DNA of 64,000 nucleotides from the NCBI GenBank assembly GCA_035459025.1, contig DATHYT010000094.1, positions 62,001 to 126,000 of the forward strand, given 5' to 3'. Shown here piece by piece: positions 40,025 through 49,840 of this stretch. The notes under the pieces were generated by a model. That model was given only the letters and a program-made list of their open reading frames with translations, was not told the DNA's origin and did no database searches. Numbering within the stretch: position 1 is the first letter of the stretch; every line of letters starts with the position of its first letter. This DNA comes from JAABQT01 sp035459025. Lineage in GTDB: Bacteria > Pseudomonadota > Gammaproteobacteria > Burkholderiales > SG8-39. The position numbers and the translations under genes were made by a program.

Positions 40025-40491
40025 GGCGCCGTCCCGAACAGCCGCGCGATGTGCGTTTCGAGGGCCCGCAGCTCGGCCGCCACCGGCATGCGCGCGTCGA
40101 GCACATGGATCCTGAGCCGCGCCTCTTCCAGGCTCACGCCGATGGTTCCCGGCAGCAGCGTGAGCGTGTTGAGCATCAGCAGGCGCGGCGCCCCCGGCGG
40201 GAGGGCAAGGCGCCGCTCGAGCATGATCGGCGCGAGATCGAGCCGGGGACGCAGCGCGAGCGCCGCCACTTGGACGCCGCTGCGCAGCGAGCTCCACAGG
40301 AAAAAGCCGAGAAAGCGCAGCAGGGCCACTGCGCCGATGCGCTGCGCACCCGGCGGCAGCAGCCGCAGGCTCGCCGCGGTGGCCGCCACCACCGCCACCG
40401 CGCCCAATCCCCAGCTCGCGGCGTGCCCGTCCGCCAGCACCCACCAGAGCAGGGCGAACGAAAAGCCGCGCGTCAGGATCGCGCGCGTCAT
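40021..40491 (-). CDS. Mrp-type antiporter subunit E
   Basis: A 156-aa protein with N-terminal membrane helices and a cytoplasmic tail. The MrpE signature (LNTLTLLPGTIGVSLEEARLRIHVLD) near residues 95-130 is clear. It overlaps the P-type ATPase gene by 4 bp, which ties ATPase and antiporter into one transcript. Confidence 0.86.
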   Translation of the reverse strand: MTRAILTRGFSFALLWWVLADGHAASWGLGAVAVVAATAASLRLLPPGAQRIGAVALLRFLGFFLWSSLRSGVQVAALALRPRLDLAPIMLERRLALPPGAPRLLMLNTLTLLPGTIGVSLEEARLRIHVLDARMPVAAELRALETHIARLFGTAP

Positions 40492-43172
40492 GTCGGCGGG
40501 CTCAACTCCGCCACCCCCAGCCGCCGCAACAGCCACTTCTCGCCCTCCAGCAGGAACATCACGGCTGCGCCCAGCAAGACGATCAGCACGCCGTCGGCGA
40601 ACGCCACCGGCCGCGTGCCGAACCACGCGTGCATGAACGGCGCATAAGTGAAGGCGAATTGCGCCACGATCACCACGCCGAGCGCAATGAGCACCGCCGG
40701 CGTGCCGAGCGCGCCGCGCAGCGTGATCGAGGTCGTGCCCAGGTAGCGCACGTTGAACAGATAGAAGATCTCCAGCACGACGATGACGTTGACCACCAGC
40801 GTGCGCGCGGTTTCCAGGTCGTAGCCGCGGCCGAGCGCGTGGAAGAACACCGCCAGCGCCACGCCGACGAACAGCACCGACACCAGGGCCACGCGCCACA
40901 GCAGGAACGGCGAGAGCAGCGGCGCGCCCTGCGCGCGCGGCGGCCGGCGCATGACGCCGGGCTCGGCGGGCTCGAAGGCGAGCACCAGCCCAAGGGTCAC
41001 CGCGGTGACGAGGTTGATCCACAGGATCTGCACCGCGCTCACCGGCAGCGTGAAGCCGAAGGCGATCGCCGAGATCACGGTGAGCGCCTCGCCGCCGTTG
41101 GTGGGCAGGGTCCAGGCGATCACCTTGCGGATGTTGTCGAACACGGTGCGGCCCTCGTGCACGGCGTTGACGATGGAGGCGAAGTTGTCGTCGAGCAGCA
41201 CCATCTCGGCGGCCTCCTTGGCCGCCTCGGTTCCCTTGATTCCCATGGCGACGCCGACGTCGGCCTGTTTCAGCGAGGGCGCGTCGTTCACGCCGTCGCC
41301 GGTCATGGCGACCACCGCGCCTTCGGCCTGCAGCGCGCGCACGATGCGCAGCTTGTGCTCGGGGCTCGCGCGCGCGAACACGCTGGTGCGGCGCACCGCG
41401 TCGACCAGTGCGGCATCGTCCATGGCGTCGATCTCGGCGCCGGCGAGCACCTGCGGGTCGGGCGCGAGCGCGAGCTGGCGCGCGATCGCGGCCGCGGTGC
41501 GCGCGTGATCGCCGGTGATCATCTTCACTTCGATGCCCGCCGAGCGGCACTCGGCCACCGCGTGCGTCGCCTCCTCGCGCGGCGGATCGATGAAACCGAC
41601 GACGCCGAGGAACTCGAGGCCGTCCTTGACGTCGGCGTGGCGCAGGCGCTCTTTGCCCGCCGGCAAGGCCTTGCGGGCGAAGCCGAGCACGCGCTCGCCG
41701 GCCGACGCGGCGGCCGCGATGCGCTGCGCCCAGCGCTCCGGCTCGGGCGCGCCGGCCATCCCGAGAACGGCTTCCGGCGCGCCTTTCACGAACGCGACCG
41801 TCTCGCCCGCCGGGCCGCGGTGCAGCGTCGCCATGTAGCGGCGCGCGGCGTCGAACGGGATCTCGTCCAGGCGCGGCCACTCGGCGCGCACGTGCTCCGC
41901 GCTGAGCCCCGCCTTCATGGCGAGCGCCACCAGGGCGCCCTCCATCGGATCGCCCTCGACCGCCCAGCTTTCTTCGCGGCGGTGCAGGTGCGCGTCGTTG
42001 CACAGCAGCCCGCAGCGCAGCAGCGGTACCGCGGCGGCAACCGCCGCCGCGTCGTCGTCGTGGCCCACCGCCTCGAGCGCGCCTTCGGGCACGTAGCCTG
42101 CGCCGCTCACCGCGACCTCGTGCCCGCCCGCGACCACGCGCCGCGCGGTCATCTCGTTGCGGGTGAGCGTGCCGGTCTTGTCCGAGCAGATCACCGAGGT
42201 GGCGCCGAGCGTCTCCACGGCGGGCAGGCGCCGGATCACGGCCTTTCTCGCCGCCATGCGCTGCACGCCGATCGCCAGCGTGATGGTGATCACCGCGGGC
42301 AGGCCTTCGGGGATGGCGCCGACGGCAAGCGCCACCACCGCCATCAGCGCCTCGGCCCAGCCGAAGTCGCGCACGCCCACCGCGAAGGCGAACACCAGCA
42401 CCGCGGCGGCCAGCGTGAACCAGGTGAAGCGCACCGCGAAGCGGTTGATCTGCTTGAGCAGCGGCGTAGTGAGCTGCTCGACGCTTTGCAGGAGCGCGCT
42501 GATATGCCCGATTTCGGTGGCGAGGCCCGTGGCCACCACCACGCCCGTGCCCTGCCCGGCGGCCACCAGCGTGCCCGAGTAGGCCATGCCATGGCGGTCG
42601 CCGAGCGCGGCTGCGGCCGGCACGGCGTCCTCGGTCTTCTCGGCGGCGAGCGACTCGCCCGTGAGCAGCGCTTCATCGATGAGCAGCCCGCGCGCGCGCA
42701 GCAGCCGCAGGTCCGCGGGCACGCGGTCGCCCGCCTCGAGCAGCGCGATGTCGCCGGGCACGAGCTCGGCCACCGCGACGCTGCGCCGCGCGCCGGCGCG
42801 CAGCACCGTCGCGTGCGGCGAGATCATGCGGTGCATCGCGGCCAGCGCCTGTTCCGCCTTGCCTTCCTGCACGAAGCCGATGATGGCGTTCACCACGACC
42901 ACCGCGACGATGACCGCAGCATCGACGAAATGCGCGAGCACCGCGGCGGCAAGCGCCGCCGCGAGCAGGAAGTAGATCAACGCATTGTTGAATTGCGCGA
43001 GCAAGCGCATCAACGGGTGGCGGCGCCTGGCCTGCGGCAGCGCGTTCGGGCCGTGCGCGGCGAGCCGGCGCGCGGCCTCCTCCGGCGCAAGTCCGTGCGC
43101 GCCCGTCTGCAGCGCCTGCAGCGCCTCGCGCGCGGGCATCGCGTGCCAGTCGCGTGCCGCCTGCGCGTTCAA
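40488..43172 (-). CDS. P-type cation-transporting ATPase (P2A/P2C-like)
   Basis: An 894-aa pump with N-terminal cation-ATPase domain (WHAMPAREALQALQ), actuator motif LLTGES, phosphorylation motif SDKTGTLTRNEM, and hinge TGDGVNDAPSLKQADVG. The helix-4 motif VGAIPEGLPAVITITLAIG with PEGLP is typical of calcium, sodium/potassium or related P2 ATPases. The TTG start at 43172 overlaps the upstream stop by 4 bp and keeps the conserved WHA N-terminus; an ATG at 43139 would remove it. The transported ion is not settled, but its operon with MgtE and Mrp genes suggests cation homeostasis. Confidence 0.88.
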   Translation of the reverse strand: MNAQAARDWHAMPAREALQALQTGAHGLAPEEAARRLAAHGPNALPQARRRHPLMRLLAQFNNALIYFLLAAALAAAVLAHFVDAAVIVAVVVVNAIIGFVQEGKAEQALAAMHRMISPHATVLRAGARRSVAVAELVPGDIALLEAGDRVPADLRLLRARGLLIDEALLTGESLAAEKTEDAVPAAAALGDRHGMAYSGTLVAAGQGTGVVVATGLATEIGHISALLQSVEQLTTPLLKQINRFAVRFTWFTLAAAVLVFAFAVGVRDFGWAEALMAVVALAVGAIPEGLPAVITITLAIGVQRMAARKAVIRRLPAVETLGATSVICSDKTGTLTRNEMTARRVVAGGHEVAVSGAGYVPEGALEAVGHDDDAAAVAAAVPLLRCGLLCNDAHLHRREESWAVEGDPMEGALVALAMKAGLSAEHVRAEWPRLDEIPFDAARRYMATLHRGPAGETVAFVKGAPEAVLGMAGAPEPERWAQRIAAAASAGERVLGFARKALPAGKERLRHADVKDGLEFLGVVGFIDPPREEATHAVAECRSAGIEVKMITGDHARTAAAIARQLALAPDPQVLAGAEIDAMDDAALVDAVRRTSVFARASPEHKLRIVRALQAEGAVVAMTGDGVNDAPSLKQADVGVAMGIKGTEAAKEAAEMVLLDDNFASIVNAVHEGRTVFDNIRKVIAWTLPTNGGEALTVISAIAFGFTLPVSAVQILWINLVTAVTLGLVLAFEPAEPGVMRRPPRAQGAPLLSPFLLWRVALVSVLFVGVALAVFFHALGRGYDLETARTLVVNVIVVLEIFYLFNVRYLGTTSITLRGALGTPAVLIALGVVIVAQFAFTYAPFMHAWFGTRPVAFADGVLIVLLGAAVMFLLEGEKWLLRRLGVAELSPPT

Positions 43173-44140
43173 AGCCCGAATGCCTTCACGACACCGAGGT
43201 AGACCACGAGGCTGAGGATGTCCTGCAGCACGGTGGCGAGCGGCCCGCTGCCGAGCGCAGGGTCGCGCCCTGCGCGTGCGAGCCACCAGGGCAGGGCGAG
43301 CCCGAGCGCCGCGGCAACGGCGCCTGCGGCGAAGATCGCCACCGCCACCGCGCCCGCCAGCCGCAGGCTGCCGAAGAAGAACCACACCGGGAGCACGCTG
43401 AGCAGCGCGAGCACGGCGCCGATCGCCATGCCGGTGCGCAGCTCGCCGCCAAGCAGGCGCGCGATGCCCGTGCGCGTGAGCGAGAGCCCGCGCACGGCGA
43501 CCGCCTCGCTCTGCGTGCCGATCGCATCCGCCAGGTAGACGATCCCCGGCACGAAGAAGGCGACCGCCACCTGCGCTCGAAGGGTCGCCTCGAACCCCGC
43601 CATCGCCGCGGTCGCCACGCCGGCGCCAGCGAGCCCCGCGAGCAGCCACGGCAGCCGATGACGCACGCGGCGCAGCGGCGGGTCCTCGATGGCATGGCGG
43701 GCCTGCGCGGCCTCGCGCTGGATGCCCGCCAGCACGTGCAGGTCCTCGACATGCTCCCGGCGCAGCACCTGCATCAGCGCCTGCGCGGGCATCACGCCGA
43801 GCGCGCGGCCGGCCGCGTCCACCACTGGCAGCGCGTCGACGCCGTGGTGCAGCGCGAGCGAGGCGGCGCGCTCCTGGTCGGTGTTCGGGCGCACGCGAGG
43901 AAAGTCGCGCACGAGCGCCTGTTCGATCGGGTCGTCGCCGCGCAGCCCGACGACGCGGGCGAGCGGCGCCGCGCCGAGCAGACGTCCCTGCGCGTCGGTC
44001 GCCAGCACCAGCTCCAGGCTGGCCGGCTTCTCCGCGGCGAGGCGCGCCAGCACCTCGCGCACACGCTCTCCGGGCCGCGCCTGCAGCACCGATGCGACCA
44101 TGTGCCCGCCTACGGTCTCATGCGGCTTCACCGCGCCCAT
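43169..44140 (-). CDS. MgtE-like protein (CBS pair plus MgtE membrane domain)
   Basis: A 323-aa protein with two CBS-type segments (about residues 10-130; HHGVDALPVVDAAGRALGV) and a five-helix MgtE-type channel domain (RLPWLLAGLAGAGVATAAM; GIVYLADAIGTQSEAVAVRGL). It lacks the N-terminal superhelical domain of full-length MgtE. An upstream in-frame ATG at 44179 falls inside the FNR box, so the start is put at 44140; 44101 is another option. It likely moves Mg2+ or another divalent ion and opens the long minus-strand operon to 35296. Confidence 0.8.
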   Translation of the reverse strand: MGAVKPHETVGGHMVASVLQARPGERVREVLARLAAEKPASLELVLATDAQGRLLGAAPLARVVGLRGDDPIEQALVRDFPRVRPNTDQERAASLALHHGVDALPVVDAAGRALGVMPAQALMQVLRREHVEDLHVLAGIQREAAQARHAIEDPPLRRVRHRLPWLLAGLAGAGVATAAMAGFEATLRAQVAVAFFVPGIVYLADAIGTQSEAVAVRGLSLTRTGIARLLGGELRTGMAIGAVLALLSVLPVWFFFGSLRLAGAVAVAIFAAGAVAAALGLALPWWLARAGRDPALGSGPLATVLQDILSLVVYLGVVKAFGL

Positions 44141-44165
44141 CGTGCCGCTGGCGCCCGCGCGCCGC

Positions 44166-44179
44166 TTGACTTGCATCAA
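44166..44179. promoter_or_regulatory. FNR/Dnr-type box between the MgtE-like and GNAT genes
   Basis: TTGACTTGCATCAA, both arms matched. Centred 39.5 bp from the GNAT ATG, with a GACAAT -10-like element at 44201-44206. It also faces the minus-strand ion-transport operon. Confidence 0.8.
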
Positions 44180-44211
44180 CCACCGCTGCGGTGTGCGGCC
44201 GACAATTTCGC

Positions 44212-44730
44212 ATGGCCGTGTATCCGCTGCACCTCGTGCGCCAGCGCCGGCTTGCCGACGGGCGTGATGTGACGATCCGCCCGGTACGCGCCGGCGACGA
44301 GCGTGCCGAAGCGCAATTCCTCGAGGGTCTGTCCGGCGAGAGCCAGCGCCTCAGGTTCCTCGACTTCGTGCAGGCGCCGGGCGAGAAGCTGGTGCATTTC
44401 TTCACGCACATCGACTACGATCGCCACATGGCCTTCGTCTGCGAAGCCGCCGGCGGCGCGCTGGTCGGCGAGGCGCGCTACGTGGCCAACGCCGATGGCC
44501 GCAGCTGCGAATTCGGCGTGGTGGTGGCCGACGGCTGGCGCCACGCAGGCGTGGCACATCTGCTCATGGACGCGCTGATCCGCGCCGCGCAGGCGCACGG
44601 GCTCGAGACCATGGAGGGCCTGGTGCTGAGCGAGAACCAGGACATGCTGCGCTTCGCGAAACTGCTCGACTTCGAGATCAACCCCGATCCCGTGAAGCCC
44701 GCGCTGGTGCGCGTGAGGAGGAAGCTTTGA
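44212..44730 (+). CDS. GNAT-family N-acetyltransferase
   Basis: A 172-aa acetyltransferase domain. The N-terminal block VTIRPVRAGDERAEAQFLEGLSGESQRLRFL resembles the GNAT part of protein-acetylating Pat-type enzymes, and the acetyl-CoA loop region reads VVVADGWRHAGVAHLLMDAL. The substrate cannot be told; protein lysine acetylation is possible. It heads a chain of overlapping genes running to GH65. The ATG at 44212 lies within a few bases of the transcript start predicted from the FNR box and -10 element. Confidence 0.82.
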   Translation: MAVYPLHLVRQRRLADGRDVTIRPVRAGDERAEAQFLEGLSGESQRLRFLDFVQAPGEKLVHFFTHIDYDRHMAFVCEAAGGALVGEARYVANADGRSCEFGVVVADGWRHAGVAHLLMDALIRAAQAHGLETMEGLVLSENQDMLRFAKLLDFEINPDPVKPALVRVRRKL

Positions 44731-45427
44731 GCGAGCCGGTGTTCCAGGCTCGCGGCCTGACCAAGACTTACCACATGGGCGAAGCGGAGGTGCACGCGCT
44801 GCGCGGCGTCGATCTGGCGATCGGCGCGGGCGAGTTCATCGTGCTGCTTGGGCCCTCGGGCAGCGGCAAGTCCACGCTGCTCAACATCCTCGGCGGCCTC
44901 GACGTTCCGAGCGCGGGCGACGTGCGCTTTCTCGATCACCAGCTCACGGGCGCGGACGAGGCCGAGCTGACGCGCTTCCGGCGCGAGCACGTGGGTTTCG
45001 TGTTCCAGTTCTACAACTTGATCCCGAGTCTCACCGCGCGCGAGAACGTGGCGCTGGTGACCGACATCGCCGCCGAGCCGATGCCGGCCGACGAGGCGCT
45101 CGGCTGGGTGGGCCTCGCCGAGCGGCTGGACCACTTCCCCTCGCAGCTCTCGGGCGGCGAGCAGCAGCGTGTGGCAATCGCGCGCGCCATCGCCAAGCGC
45201 CCGCAGGTGCTGCTGTGCGACGAGCCCACCGGCGCGCTCGACTATGAGACCGGCAAGCTGGTGCTCGAGGTCATCGCCAAGATCAACACCGAGCTCGGCA
45301 CCACGGCGATGGTGATCACGCACAACGCGGCGATTTCGGGCATGGCCGACCGCGTGCTCCGGCTCGGCAACGGAAGGATCGTCGGCGAGGAGAAGCCCGC
45401 GCGCAAGCTCAGTCCCGCGGAGATCTC

Positions 45428-45434
<7 letters not shown>
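44727..45434 (+). CDS. ABC transporter ATP-binding protein (MacB/LolD type)
   Basis: A 235-aa ATPase with Walker A GPSGSGKST (about residues 43-51), signature LSGGEQQRVAIARA and Walker B VLLCDEPTGALD. The sequence groups with the MacB/LolD/DevA class that pairs with FtsX-like permeases. The TTG start overlaps the GNAT stop (TTGA), and a GAGGAGG ribosome site sits at the right distance. It forms a tripartite exporter with the next two genes. Confidence 0.9.
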
Positions 45435-47787
<2,353 letters not shown>

Positions 47788-47791
<4 letters not shown>

Positions 47792-48984
47792 AGACCCGGA
47801 ACAAGATCCTGCTCGCCGTGGCCGCGGCTGCGCTCGCGGCGCTCGTCGCCTGGTCGCTGCAGCCGCAGCCGGTCGCCGTGGAGCTCGCCGCGGTGACCCG
47901 CGGCGCGTTCGAGCAGACCATCGTCGACGACGGCAAGACGCGCGTGCGCGACCGCTACGTGATCGCCGCGCCGCTCTCCGGCCGGGTGGAGCGCATCCGC
48001 TTCGAGCCGGGCGACCCGGTGCGCCAGGGACAGGTGGTGGCGCTGCTGACCCCGACCGCGCCCGCCTTCCTCGACGCGCGCACCTCGCGCGAGCTGCAGG
48101 AGCGCGTGGGCGCCGCGCAGGCGCAGGTGGCGCGCGCGCGCGCGGAGACGGCGAAGGTGCTGGCGCAGCGCGACCAGGCGCGCGCCGACCTCGAGCGCCA
48201 GGCGAAGCTCGCCGCCGAGGGCTTCGTCTCGCCCACCGCGCGCGAGCAGGCGGCGCTCGCGCTGCGCACCGCGGAGCGCTCGGTGGAAGCCGCGCGCTTC
48301 GCCGAGGATGCCGCGGGCCACGACCTGGCGCAGGCGCGCGCGGCGCTTGCGCGCTATCGCAGCGGCGACCCGACCGCAAAGTGGGAGGTAACCTCGCCGG
48401 TGAACGGCTCGGTGCTCAAGGTCGTGCAGAAGAGCGAGAGCCCGGTGGCGCTCGGCGCGCCGCTGCTGGAAGTCGCCGACGCGAGGAGCCTCGAAGCCGT
48501 CGTGGACGTGCTGTCGCAGGATGCGGTCGCCGTGCGTCCCGGCATGGCGGCGCGCGTCGAGCTCGGCCAGGGCGTGGCGCCGCTGCCCGCCCTGGTGCGC
48601 CGCATCGAGCCGGCCGCCTTCACCAAAATCTCCGCGCTCGGCGTCGAGGAGCAGCGCGTCAACGTGATCCTCGACTTCGCCGGGCCGCTCGACACGATCT
48701 GGACGCTCGGCGACGCGTTCCGCGTCGAGGCGCACATCGTCACCTACCGCGCCGAGGACGCGGTCAAGGTGCCGGTGGGCGCGCTGTTCCGCGAGGGCGA
48801 GGGCTGGGCAGTGTTCGTGGCGCAGGACGGCGCCGCTGCGAAGCGCGCGGTCAGGGTGGCGCGCAGGAACGGCGCCGAGGCGATGGTCGAAGACGGGCTC
48901 GCGGCGGGCGAGCGCGTCATCGTCTACCCCTCGGACGCGCTGCGCGACGGCTCGGCGATCGAGATTTCCTCCGGCCGGCCGTGA
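47788..48984 (+). CDS. HlyD-family periplasmic adaptor of the ABC exporter
   Basis: A 398-aa membrane fusion protein. It has an N-terminal helix (6-22), a lipoyl-type domain split around a long coiled coil (about 95-190, rich in RARAETAKVLAQRDQARADL-type heptads) and beta-barrel domains with DALRDGSAIEI at the end. It links the permease to an outer-membrane channel not encoded here. The ATG overlaps the permease stop by 4 bp. Confidence 0.88.
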
Positions 48985-49091
48985 CCCCGACGCCTGACGA
49001 CGCCGGCGCCATGACCTTGGACCTGGAGGCGGTGGTGACGCGCACGGCGCGGGTGGTGCGCGATCCGGGCGATCTGGAGCCAGCGGCGTGA
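48981..49091 (+). CDS. Tiny ORF (36 aa) joining the exporter and otsB genes
   Basis: A 36-residue frame beginning GTG at 48981. Its start overlaps the HlyD stop by 4 bp and its stop overlaps the otsB GTG by 4 bp, exactly like the neighbouring junctions. The product (VTPTPDDAGAMTLDLEAVV... then TRTARVVRDPGDLEPAA) has no recognised motif. It may be a true small protein or just a translational relay. An internal ATG (49011) could also start it. Confidence 0.5.
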   Translation: MTPTPDDAGAMTLDLEAVVTRTARVVRDPGDLEPAA

Positions 49092-49840
49092 CGCGGGCGA
49101 CACCGCAGGCGATTCTCGAGGCAGCGGGCGGCCGGCGCCTCGCCTTGTTTCTCGATTACGACGGCACGCTCACCCCGATCGTCGAGCGGCCCGAGGACGC
49201 CGTGCTCGCCGAGGAGACGCGCGCAGTGCTGCGCAGGCTCGCGCGGCGCCATGCCGTCGCCATCGTCAGCGGGCGCGATTTGCAGGACGTGCGCACGCGC
49301 GTCGGCGTCGAAGGCCTGCACTACGCCGGGAGCCACGGTTTCGACATCGCCGGCCCGGGCGGCGGCCACGTGCACGGGGCAGCGCGCGGCGCCGAGCCGC
49401 GCCTCGCCGCCGCGGCCGACGAGCTCGAGGCCCGCACGGCGCAGCTCGCGGGCGTGCAGGTCGAGCGCAAGCGCTTCGCCGTCGCGGTGCACTACCGGCG
49501 CGCGCGCAAGTCCGATGCCCCGCGGGTCGAGGCGGCGGTCGACCGCGCGCTGGCGCGCCACCCGGGGCTGCGCAAGACCGGCGGCAAGATGATTTTCGAG
49601 CTGCGCCCCGACGTCGACTGGGACAAGGGCCGCGCGGTGCGCTGGCTGATCGACGATCTCGAGCTGCAGGACGCAGTGCCGGTCTACATCGGCGACGACC
49701 TCACCGACGAGGACGCGTTCCGCGCGCTCGCCGGGCGCGGCGTGGGTATCGCGGTGCAGGAATCGCCGCAGCCGACCGCGGCCACCTACACGCTGCGCGA
49801 TCCCGACGAGGTGCGCGCGCTCCTCGCGGGCCTGGCGTGA
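49088..49840 (+). CDS. otsB: Trehalose-6-phosphate phosphatase
   Basis: A 250-aa HAD-family phosphatase. Motif I is LFLDYDGTLTPI (nucleophile Asp in DYDGT), with motif II SGRDL and motif IV GDDLTDEDAF, the OtsB-specific set. It removes phosphate from trehalose-6-phosphate. GTG start; overlaps both neighbours by 4 bp. No otsA synthase is in the window, so its substrate must come from elsewhere, or it works with the GH65 enzyme that follows. Confidence 0.9.
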   Translation: MTRATPQAILEAAGGRRLALFLDYDGTLTPIVERPEDAVLAEETRAVLRRLARRHAVAIVSGRDLQDVRTRVGVEGLHYAGSHGFDIAGPGGGHVHGAARGAEPRLAAAADELEARTAQLAGVQVERKRFAVAVHYRRARKSDAPRVEAAVDRALARHPGLRKTGGKMIFELRPDVDWDKGRAVRWLIDDLELQDAVPVYIGDDLTDEDAFRALAGRGVGIAVQESPQPTAATYTLRDPDEVRALLAGLA

